The notes beneath the pieces are model-generated. The model ran no database searches and had not been told where the DNA came from. It was given only the letters and a program-made list of their open reading frames with translations. Shown one piece after another: positions 1-4,755 of a stretch of 10,586 nucleotides of DNA. The stretch comes from Segatella salivae DSM 15606. GTDB lineage: Bacteria > Bacteroidota > Bacteroidia > Bacteroidales > Bacteroidaceae. Positions within the stretch are counted from its first letter, which is position 1. Every line of letters starts with the position of its first letter. The stretch lies in NCBI RefSeq assembly GCF_000185845.1, contig NZ_GL629647.1, forward strand, positions 2,128,325 to 2,138,910, in the 5' to 3' direction. The translations under genes were made by a program, and so were the position numbers.

Positions 1-52
1 CTTGCAATATTTTTTCTGTTTTTTTATTGCGTAATATTCCGATAATCGCAAT

Positions 53-70
53 GCATTTTAATGCTTTTTT
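53..70 (+). terminator. possible weak plus-strand terminator
   Basis: A short palindrome, GCATT-TT-AATGC at 53-64, is followed by six T (65-70). It could end a convergent plus-strand gene lying left of the window. On the minus strand, the direction of hppA, no U tract follows, so it does not serve hppA. The stem is short and AT-rich, so this is weak. Confidence 0.2.
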
Positions 71-117
71 GCAATCCTATTCATCACCTTTATCTTATGA
101 AAAGCTATGAAGCATAC

Positions 118-465
118 TCAAATAAAAGCCACTGTGAGTCCTGCCATGACAATACTTACCATAGACATCAACTTGATTAAGATGTTAAGACTTGGCCCGG
201 CAGTGTCTTTAAAGGGGTCGCCCACCGTGTCACCCACTATCGTTGCCTTATGACTTTGAGACCCTTTACCTCCGAAATGGCCTTCTTCGACCATCTTCTT
301 TGCATTGTCCCATGCGCCACCTGCATTGGCCATGAAGACTGCCAAGGTAAATCCTGCCGACAAACTACCTACCAACAAGCCTAAGACTCCAGCCACTCCA
401 AGTAATATTCCGACAACAATGGGGATGGCGATTGCCAGTAAACTCGGAATAATTATAATCCGCAA
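118..465 (-). pseudogene. hppA: 3' fragment of membrane-bound ion-pumping pyrophosphatase
   Basis: This is the C-terminal 115 or so residues of a membrane pyrophosphatase, which couples PPi hydrolysis to Na+ or H+ export across the inner membrane. Visible signatures are a hydrophobic helix (PSLLAIAIPIVVGILLG), FMANAGGAWDNAKK, and GDTVGDPFKDTAGPSLNILI. The last carries the conserved Asp and Lys residues of the third PPi/Mg2+ binding segment. The family is usually around 700 residues or more, so over four fifths are missing. The frame continues upstream only through non-homologous codons to a stop at 505-507, and similarity ends at about 460-465, where phage-type repeats begin. The 5' part is expected at the far side of the prophage. 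The TTG at 463-465 is only the first possible start codon, not a true gene start. Whether the intact pump used Na+ or H+ cannot be told from this part. Confidence 0.93.
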
Positions 466-522
466 AACGAAATGTTCCGAAGAAATAAAACGAAGCGTTC
501 CAGCTTATAAAACGAAATGTTC
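464..522 (-). repeat. three 14-bp direct repeats at the phage end (candidate transposase sites)
   Basis: Read on the minus strand toward the host, the boxes are GAACATTTCGTTTT (522-509), GAACGCTTCGTTTT (500-487) and GAACATTTCGTTTT (477-464). The outer two are identical and the middle one differs at two positions. Starts are 22 and 23 bp apart, about two helical turns, so all face the same side of the DNA. Each box is itself partly palindromic (AAC-nnnnn-GTT). The last box touches the point where hppA similarity stops. Three sites of this spacing resemble the R1-R3 binding sites of the Mu transposase at the Mu right end. Integrase arm sites are the main alternative. Confidence 0.7.
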
Positions 523-546
523 TTTTTTGGCTTCCTTCCCCAATGT

Positions 547-577
547 AAAAAACGCCCCAGAGAAAATCGAGGCGTTT
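547..577 (-). terminator. intrinsic terminator of the late/modification operon
   Basis: On the minus strand a 9-bp stem (577-569 with 558-550, AAACGCCTC against GGGGCGTTT, one U-G pair) is closed by a 10-nt loop and runs into six T. It lies 22 bases past the stop codon of the thymidylate synthase-like gene and before the terminal repeats, so it ends transcription before the phage terminus. On the plus strand the run after the stem is only TTTC, so termination should be mainly minus-strand. Confidence 0.8.
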
Positions 578-598
578 CTTGTTTCTTATCATTATCTT

Positions 599-1237
599 TC
601 AAACATTCAAGTCAAATTTCACACTCTCATCACCATCAAGAAGTTGCTTCGTACGGTTTATATTATTCTCGTATATGTGCACATTTCCAAGGTTCAACGT
701 TATATTCTTTAGTGGCAGGTCTATCTGTCGTGCCATGAGATATAGGTGGTATATATCGGCCGGTAGTCCGAGGTTCGCATCACTGCTTCGCTGATAGGCC
801 GACAAAACCAATTCTCCGTCATCAATCTGGAATTGAACCAGACTCAAGCATGGTGCCTGGTTGCTTTCTGCGCCTGTTTCACCGAGGAACAGCACATAAT
901 TCTTACTATTACGCTTCTCGCGGTTTATCTTGGCAATCAGTGGCGGGAGCTTCTCAAAGTAGGTCGGATAACTGTTCACCAGCACGCTTCCGCAATAGTC
1001 CCACCAGTTGATGCCTACCTCACGGTATTTTTCCACCTGTCGCTCGCCTTGCATGAACAGCTGCAGCTCATTTTTCAATTTCTTTCTTGCTATGCCGTGG
1101 CTCTCGAATATATCAAGCAGGTCTGCAGGTGATAACGACAGCTGCTCATTTAGAAGATAGCGAATATTACCTTTCTTATTGGCCTGGGGCTTTCCCTGTT
1201 CCAAAATCTTATCCAGCATCTGATAGTATTTGTTCAT
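599..1237 (-). CDS. thymidylate synthase-fold enzyme, dCMP-type (possible dCMP hydroxymethylase)
   Basis: The 212-residue protein aligns along its length with thymidylate synthase: an early ELQLFMQGE (ELxxFxxG motif), WWDY near residue 79, catalytic Cys130 in APCLSL, nucleotide-phosphate Arg150 in AYQRSSD, LGLPAD at 156-161, and HIY at 187-189. The spacing Cys-20-Arg-11-Asp matches E. coli ThyA C146, R166 and N177. The N177 equivalent is Asp161. This Asn/Asp choice separates dUMP enzymes from dCMP enzymes such as T4 gp42, so dCMP is the predicted substrate. The product could be 5-hydroxymethyl- or methyl-dCMP. The protein ends about 25-30 residues early, lacking the C-terminal segment that closes over folate in ThyA, and the His after the catalytic Cys is Leu. 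The gene follows the methyltransferase gene by 25 bp in one transcript and precedes the terminator. The fold is fairly certain, the exact reaction is not. Confidence 0.85.
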   Translation of the reverse strand: MNKYYQMLDKILEQGKPQANKKGNIRYLLNEQLSLSPADLLDIFESHGIARKKLKNELQLFMQGERQVEKYREVGINWWDYCGSVLVNSYPTYFEKLPPLIAKINREKRNSKNYVLFLGETGAESNQAPCLSLVQFQIDDGELVLSAYQRSSDANLGLPADIYHLYLMARQIDLPLKNITLNLGNVHIYENNINRTKQLLDGDESVKFDLNV

Positions 1238-1262
1238 CGTTCAAATGGCATTAGAATATGGT

Positions 1263-2093
1263 TTAAACGGCATCTGTATAAAGCATGATATCCGTATAAG
1301 AAGAGTTATAGTTCATGTGGGCATTGAACTCCTTATGGTGGCAGTTTTCAAAGGGGTTGCCTATAATTTTATTCTTACCTATCCATTTGCAGAGTTCTAT
1401 TATAGAAGACTTGTTCGAGGTGAAGTAGATGAAGCGGTGACCGGTGAGTATGGTCAGCACATCAAGATAATCGGACAGTTTCCAGTACATTTTGTAGGTC
1501 TTACTATCTGTACTCAGGTATGGAGGATCGACGAGGAACACCACACCAGGCACGTCCTTGTACTTCTCAAACAACTCCTTATAATCACAGGAGGTAATGA
1601 CCAGCCCGTCGAGGTAATCGCTACAAGACGGATAGTCTACAGCCTTAATATTGTTATATAAGGTCTCCTTTTCAAAGTCGGAGAACTCGGTAGCATACTT
1701 CATTGAGAACATCAATGATGAGGACAGTGTTATATAATCGACATATCCGTAGGTACACTCATGCCTGCGTATGCAGGACAGTACGCGTTCCCGTGTCCCT
1801 CCCAATATTGGCTTGTGACGTGGAACATTCACTATTGCCCTTAGTTCAGCCAGCAGGGCATTCGTCTGGGGTAATGCCTCCAGTCGTTTACGATAGCCGT
1901 CAAAATCATTATATACTATGGTGGAGTTCGGCTTCTGATGCTTGGCGATATGTGACAACAAACCGCTGCCACCGAAAAGATCCACGAAGGTCGCATTGTC
2001 AGGGAACTGCTGGAGTATTTTGATGTACTCTTTTGCAAACATCCGCTTCTGTCCCTGAAAGGGAAGCGGTGCTGAAAGATATTGTTTCTTCAT
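1263..2093 (-). CDS. D12-class (Dam-type) DNA adenine N6-methyltransferase
   Basis: This 276-residue protein transfers a methyl group from S-adenosylmethionine to adenine N6. Motifs appear in the order of the alpha (Dam) class: PFQGQKRM at 11-18 (motif X), FVDLFGGSGLLS at 36-47 (SAM-binding motif I), YNDFD at 61-65 (acidic residue of motif II), and VDPPYLST at 188-195 (catalytic motif IV, DPPY). Length is typical of the family. It ends with NSSYTDIMLY, a C-terminal strand common in phage members. No restriction endonuclease gene lies nearby, so it is an orphan methylase. It is likely used to protect phage DNA or to time gene expression. The target site, GATC or another, cannot be read from sequence. 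It follows the helix-turn-helix gene by 68 bp and is probably co-transcribed with the nucleotide enzyme downstream. Confidence 0.93.
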   Translation of the reverse strand: MKKQYLSAPLPFQGQKRMFAKEYIKILQQFPDNATFVDLFGGSGLLSHIAKHQKPNSTIVYNDFDGYRKRLEALPQTNALLAELRAIVNVPRHKPILGGTRERVLSCIRRHECTYGYVDYITLSSSLMFSMKYATEFSDFEKETLYNNIKAVDYPSCSDYLDGLVITSCDYKELFEKYKDVPGVVFLVDPPYLSTDSKTYKMYWKLSDYLDVLTILTGHRFIYFTSNKSSIIELCKWIGKNKIIGNPFENCHHKEFNAHMNYNSSYTDIMLYTDAV

Positions 2094-2161
2094 AAATTTT
2101 GTTTTTTAGTGGATTGCAAAGGTCGGCATATCGCTCAAAGAGAAAGAATATTCATCAACAA

Positions 2162-2404
2162 TCATACTGCAAATATATTACACTCACGGTTCATCCGCTT
2201 TATAAGGCTGTACACGGTACGCTCACTCACGGCGTAGCGAGTTGACAAAACTAATACGATATAGGAAACTTTCTCACCATGCCGACGTAGTTCTGTATAA
2301 TCATTATAGAGGTCTATATACCGTTCGTCTTTCAGACGTATACCAGCCTCGCGAAGCCTTTTTATCAATTCCCTGTTAAATTTCAAGATGTCTATTATCT
2401 TCAT
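2162..2404 (-). CDS. small helix-turn-helix DNA-binding protein
   Basis: The 80-residue basic protein has a long N-terminal helical part rich in Arg and Lys (FNRELIKRLREAG), then YNDYTELRRHGEKVSYIVLVLS. It ends with a clear helix-turn-helix, RYAVSERTVYSLIKRM. The layout (aromatic-rich helix, Gly, then S-x-R-T-V-Y-x-L-I-K-R recognition helix) resembles Mor/C-type activators of Mu-like phages and resolvase-like helix-turn-helix domains. I chose ATG at 2402-2404; an in-frame TTG two codons upstream (2408-2410) is less likely. It lies just upstream of the methyltransferase gene and diverges from the plus-strand RNA at 2432-2554, so it may regulate either. The regulatory role is inference. Confidence 0.75.
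   Translation of the reverse strand: MKIIDILKFNRELIKRLREAGIRLKDERYIDLYNDYTELRRHGEKVSYIVLVLSTRYAVSERTVYSLIKRMNRECNIFAV
2170..2177 (-). promoter_or_regulatory. possible Bacteroidota -7 box for the methyltransferase gene
   Basis: Minus-strand TATATTTG matches the Bacteroidota -7 consensus TAnnTTTG exactly. It sits in the last codons of the helix-turn-helix gene, about 75 bases upstream of the methyltransferase start. No convincing TTG-type -33 box is seen at the expected distance, and the area is AT-rich, so a chance match is possible. If real, it would let the modification cassette be expressed apart from the late operon. Confidence 0.3.
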
Positions 2405-2419
2405 ATTCAATAAAATTTG

Positions 2420-2427
2420 TATCTTTG
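2420..2427 (+). promoter_or_regulatory. Bacteroidota -7 promoter box driving a plus-strand RNA
   Basis: TATCTTTG is a perfect TAnnTTTG box on the plus strand, against the direction of all genes here. The predicted start, 5-8 bases downstream, falls at about 2432-2435, exactly where the outer arm of the foldback structure begins. No clear TTG is present at the -33 position. It lies just upstream of the start codon of the divergent helix-turn-helix gene, so a regulator bound here could affect both. Confidence 0.55.
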
Positions 2428-2431
2428 CATT

Positions 2432-2554
2432 ATCTCACTTGCATAATTAAGAAGCACCATATGTGAACGAGGGTATTAGCCCCCGGTCGCACATATGGTG
2501 CTTTTGGTTAATATGTAGGTGAGATGACTATTAACAGGCCGGGGGCTTCTTTTT
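2432..2554 (+). ncRNA. candidate structured small RNA (about 120 nt) with nested foldback and loop-tail pairing
   Basis: From the predicted start the plus-strand RNA contains several arms. The outer stem pairs 2431-2450 with 2508-2526: ATCTCAC/GTGAGAT, then mostly paired with G-U pairs and one bulged A. The inner stem is a perfect 14 bp, 2452-2465 with 2490-2503 (AAGCACCATATGTG). The 24-nt loop contains AGCCCCCGGTC (2478-2488), which pairs over 11 bp (one G-U) with GGCCGGGGGCT (2537-2547). That tail runs straight into TTCTTTTT. Promoter box, structure and U tract are in register on the same strand. No open reading frame of note is carried. No known RNA family was recognised. The opposite strand could form a similar foldback in the late-operon message, so the pairing alone does not fix the direction; the promoter and U tract do. 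Confidence 0.6.
2537..2554 (+). terminator. 3' arm and U tract of a terminator-like stem ending the small RNA
   Basis: The G-rich arm 2537-2547 pairs with 2478-2488 in the upstream hairpin loop and is followed by TTCTTTTT at 2547-2554. Stem strength and the U run fit an intrinsic terminator. It is unusual in that the 5' arm is itself inside the loop of another hairpin, so stem formation makes a pseudoknot or competes with that hairpin. Confidence 0.5.
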
Positions 2555-2556
2555 CA

Positions 2557-2566
2557 CTCCCGGGAG
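2557..2566. repeat. perfect 10-bp palindrome
   Basis: CTCCCGGGAG lies between the U tract of the small RNA and the stop codon of the 153-residue gene. It is GC-rich in an AT-rich gap. It could be a protein-binding site or chance. No function is assigned. Confidence 0.3.
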
Positions 2567-2586
2567 ATTATTTAATTGGCTATATA

Positions 2587-3048
2587 CTACTTTGTCAGCC
2601 AATCAAGTGTTGCCACATCTTCGAACGTTCTGTCCGAGCTTTTGAACGACTTAAGAAGTTCTGAGGCGTCGAGAGAGTCGATATCCACTTCAACTTCTTT
2701 TTCCGACAACGAATTGAAATACTCCTTGCCTTTTTTGTTCCACACAGCGAACCACTCGTTTATTTCTGCGATTTCGCGTTTTTCAGCTGCAGTCATGTCA
2801 CGTGCCTCTTCCTTTGCATGTAGTTCCCTTTCCTGCGCTTCCTTGACGCGCTGCTGCATTTTCTCAAATTCTTCATCCTGAAGCGTTGCGCGCACCTCCT
2901 CGATGTCTTTATCGTAAGTCTCTGAGATAGGGCGCAAGGCTTTGAGGTTCTTCCACACCGCAAGCATCGCATCATCACTCATACCGCTTACTTTCAACGC
3001 TTTTAATGCCCTGTAGGCTTCAACTGCCTTAATCGTTTTTACTTTCAT
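2587..3048 (-). CDS. hypothetical phage protein, charged and coiled-coil rich
   Basis: The 153-residue protein is not recognised. It is highly charged, with a predicted long helical region at about residues 44-100 (heptad-like runs of Glu, Lys, Arg, Ala and Gln, for example EEFEKMQQRVKEAQEREL). It has no signal peptide, no membrane segment and few Cys, so a soluble, possibly oligomeric protein is likely. The N-terminus is basic (MKVKTIKAVEAYRALKALK) and the C-terminus acidic, with DIDSLDASELLKSF. It follows the 106-residue gene by 34 bp and precedes the structured intergenic region. It may be a late accessory or virion-assembly protein, but nothing in the sequence shows this. Confidence 0.7.
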   Translation of the reverse strand: MKVKTIKAVEAYRALKALKVSGMSDDAMLAVWKNLKALRPISETYDKDIEEVRATLQDEEFEKMQQRVKEAQERELHAKEEARDMTAAEKREIAEINEWFAVWNKKGKEYFNSLSEKEVEVDIDSLDASELLKSFKSSDRTFEDVATLDWLTK

Positions 3049-3082
3049 TCTTACTTTAATTCTTACTAAATTACTTTGTTAT

Positions 3083-3403
3083 TTACTTTTCTTTTGCTTC
3101 TGTTGCACTGACTGTGCCGAGCTTCGCTGCGTTTGCCTTGCAGTACTTCACAAATTTTGTAACATCTGTAATAGCTGCAATGATTTCGTCTTCGTCAGTT
3201 GTAAGATAACTGATGTTGATACCTCCGAAATGCGCGAAAGTTGCGAGCTGTTTGTTTATATCATCGTTACTGCAAACGCTACCATTTTCGATATTTGCAT
3301 ACTTATCGCTTTCAACAGAAACGACCGCCTTAATAGTTGTACTTGCGCCTACTGCTTCAACACTTGCCTTGAAGCCGGCAATTGCTTTTACTTTTACTTC
3401 CAT
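3083..3403 (-). CDS. hypothetical phage protein (106 residues)
   Basis: Not recognised. The protein starts with alternating Val, Lys and Ala (MEVKVKAIAGFKASVEAVG), suggesting beta strands. Its middle, DDINKQLATFAHFGG, followed by TTDEDEIIAAITDVTKFVKYCK, looks helical. It has no signal peptide and no membrane segment. It sits between the 331-residue virion-type gene and the 153-residue gene, all on one strand, so it is probably a late-operon accessory protein. The upstream gap to the 331-residue gene is 136 bp as annotated, but only 27 bp if the C-terminal extension at 3431-3539 belongs to that gene. Confidence 0.65.
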   Translation of the reverse strand: MEVKVKAIAGFKASVEAVGASTTIKAVVSVESDKYANIENGSVCSNDDINKQLATFAHFGGINISYLTTDEDEIIAAITDVTKFVKYCKANAAKLGTVSATEAKEK

Positions 3404-3430
3404 AGTTTGTGTATGTTTATTGTTACTAAT

Positions 3431-3539
3431 TTAAGTTGTCTCTAAGTTATCATTTAAGTCAATCATTTTGACAGGGACCTGATCGGTCTTTTTCATAAAA
3501 ATGTATTCTAATCGATATCTTTGGCCTGTTTGTATACCA
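3431..3539 (-). other. probable frame-shifted C-terminal tail of the 331-residue virion gene
   Basis: On the minus strand, beyond the HFF-stop end of the neighbouring gene, another frame runs open for about 36 codons (NGIQTGQRYRLEYIFMKK, then TDQVPVKMIDLNDNLETT) and stops at 3431-3433. It joins the gene in the correct sense if one T is removed from, or skipped within, the run of eight T at 3542-3550. The composition looks protein-like and the alternating polar/hydrophobic pattern continues the beta-rich gene. Alternatively, only a 21-residue peptide from the internal ATG at 3494-3496 is made, or nothing. Confidence 0.45.
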
Positions 3540-4535
3540 TTAAAAAAAATGAGTATATGTTTCGCCAGGATTGACATGCTCGAAATTATATGCTTGTTCC
3601 CCTTTTATCATCGGAGAATCCATTTCTGTAGAAGAGAATCTCAACATAACATAAAAATTGTTTGTCGACCCCCCGGGATAAGATTTATCGATTTTTATTT
3701 TTACACAAATTTCTCCTTTAATTGTTTCATATGCTTGTATAACATAATATTTTTCAATATTATATTGATTAGATGTAACTTTAGTTTCTGAAGCACTAAA
3801 TCCGTGAATTGTGTAGTAAATAGCTTTCACTGGAGGTCTATTTAATGCAAGTGGTACAGAACTTAAGAACGCATATGCTTTGTAAGCTCCTATATCCAAA
3901 TTTGCATTTTCTATATCTACACTTGCATTTCCTGATTTCAAGGGCTCATTAGAAGTCTTAAAACAAACAATTTGTCCTGATTCATTTTTTAAGGCTACCC
4001 CGAAATATGTTTCTGCTAATATACCTATATTATATATATTAAGTTCATAATCAATACTAACATCTTTAATCATCATAATAGCAGTAATACTGCCGTTTTT
4101 TGTCCCTTCAATCATAATAGAAGGCCTTTTAAAAGGTGCAGTTGCAGCATGCTTGTAGCCTATGAAATCAGACAGCCGGTAGGGGCATGCAAAAGTAGAG
4201 CCTACTTTCACACGCGACCAGTTGCCCAAGCCTTTATCGTATAATTCTGTCAAGCTTTGCAAAGTGTTACCATGTGCGATTTTTATACCGCATATCCCGA
4301 GACCTGCAAAGTCTGCACCCTTGAACCACGTTGCATTGTCACGCCATTTCCTATTTGCAAAATCGAACTCGTCGGAGGTGAAAGGCTTATTCAGTTCCAC
4401 AGGCTTGAACTTTGCCCACATGTTTATCTTGTCGCTCCTGCAAAGCGTTGCAAGGTCGTTACTCGTCTCACCGAGCACGGTCTTCACGTCCGCAATGCTG
4501 ACGGGAGCCTGTATGATGCCATTGACGATGCTCAT
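3540..4535 (-). CDS. virion-associated protein, probable tail or baseplate appendage
   Basis: The 331-residue protein begins MSIVNGIIQAPVSIADVK, followed by an Asp/Asn-rich region with CRSDKINMWAKFKPVELNKP. I recall this N-terminal type from Bacteroides phage tail-end genes, but that is memory, not a search. The rest is beta-rich, without signal peptide or membrane segment, and may form a sandwich or adhesin-like domain. The gene overlaps the 73-residue gene by four bases (ATGA), so the two are translationally coupled. Residues after about 133 are encoded by much more AT-rich DNA than the start, suggesting a swapped domain such as a receptor-binding tip. The end at HFF probably comes from a shift in a T8 run, with the natural tail running on to 3431. 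Confidence 0.7.
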   Translation of the reverse strand: MSIVNGIIQAPVSIADVKTVLGETSNDLATLCRSDKINMWAKFKPVELNKPFTSDEFDFANRKWRDNATWFKGADFAGLGICGIKIAHGNTLQSLTELYDKGLGNWSRVKVGSTFACPYRLSDFIGYKHAATAPFKRPSIMIEGTKNGSITAIMMIKDVSIDYELNIYNIGILAETYFGVALKNESGQIVCFKTSNEPLKSGNASVDIENANLDIGAYKAYAFLSSVPLALNRPPVKAIYYTIHGFSASETKVTSNQYNIEKYYVIQAYETIKGEICVKIKIDKSYPGGSTNNFYVMLRFSSTEMDSPMIKGEQAYNFEHVNPGETYTHFF

Positions 4536-4753
4536 GCCGGGCCTCCTTTCTCTTTATAACAAGTCACGCTGCCTGTCACAGTAAGAGAGCCCTTGACGAG
4601 CAGGTCTCCCTCGACGATTAAATCGCCCTCAACCGTTCCGGCTTTTGGGAAAAAGTGCCTTAATACCTCTTTTTCCTTGACCACAGTCCTGACTTCTGTT
4701 CTTACCGTTGTCACGCCGAACTTATCGGCTAACCATTTTATCAGTTTCTTCAT
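4532..4753 (-). CDS. small beta-solenoid repeat protein next to the tail fiber
   Basis: The 73-residue protein has a basic amphipathic N-terminus (MKKLIKWLADKFGV), a Val/Glu/Lys strand region, then four hexad repeats at 41-64: VEGDLI, VEGDLL, VKGSLT, VTGSVT. The V-x-G-D/S-L-x pattern is that of short polymer-forming or bactofilin-like beta-solenoids, here only about one full turn or so. It has no signal peptide. It is 2 bp after the fiber gene stop and overlaps the next gene by ATGA, so it is part of the tail-tip set. It may form a trimeric spike tip or a fiber adaptor. Function is unknown. Confidence 0.7.
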   Translation of the reverse strand: MKKLIKWLADKFGVTTVRTEVRTVVKEKEVLRHFFPKAGTVEGDLIVEGDLLVKGSLTVTGSVTCYKEKGGPA

Positions 4754-4755
4754 AA

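Noticed and set aside
464..522. Short CRISPR-like array (three repeats with 8-9 bp gaps).
   Set aside because: Gaps are far too short for spacers, repeats are 14 bp, and no cas gene is present. Position at the phage boundary fits transposase or integrase sites better.
365..592. Minus-strand 75-codon frame overlapping the hppA end.
   Set aside because: Shadow frame: its downstream half is hppA DNA in the wrong frame, and the rest covers the terminator and repeats.
305..712. Plus-strand open frame of 135 codons across the host/phage junction.
   Set aside because: It is antisense to the hppA fragment and crosses the terminal repeats and the terminator. Its composition is not protein-like.
1230..1661. 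Plus-strand 143-codon open frame.
   Set aside because: Fully antisense to the methyltransferase gene, whose motifs on the minus strand are clear.
2094..2161. Minus-strand GACCTTTG upstream of the methyltransferase as a promoter.
   Set aside because: It lacks the TA of the TAnnTTTG box, and the nearest upstream TTTG is too close for a -33 element.
2432..2554. Retron ncRNA, because of terminal inverted arms and a TTAGC sequence in the loop.
   Set aside because: No reverse transcriptase gene is in the window, and the usual short msr hairpins and branching-G context after the first arm are missing.
3516..3523. Exact plus-strand TATCTTTG promoter box.
   Set aside because: It lies inside the probable C-terminal tail of a minus-strand gene, no plus-strand gene or structured RNA follows, and such 8-mers occur by chance in AT-rich DNA.
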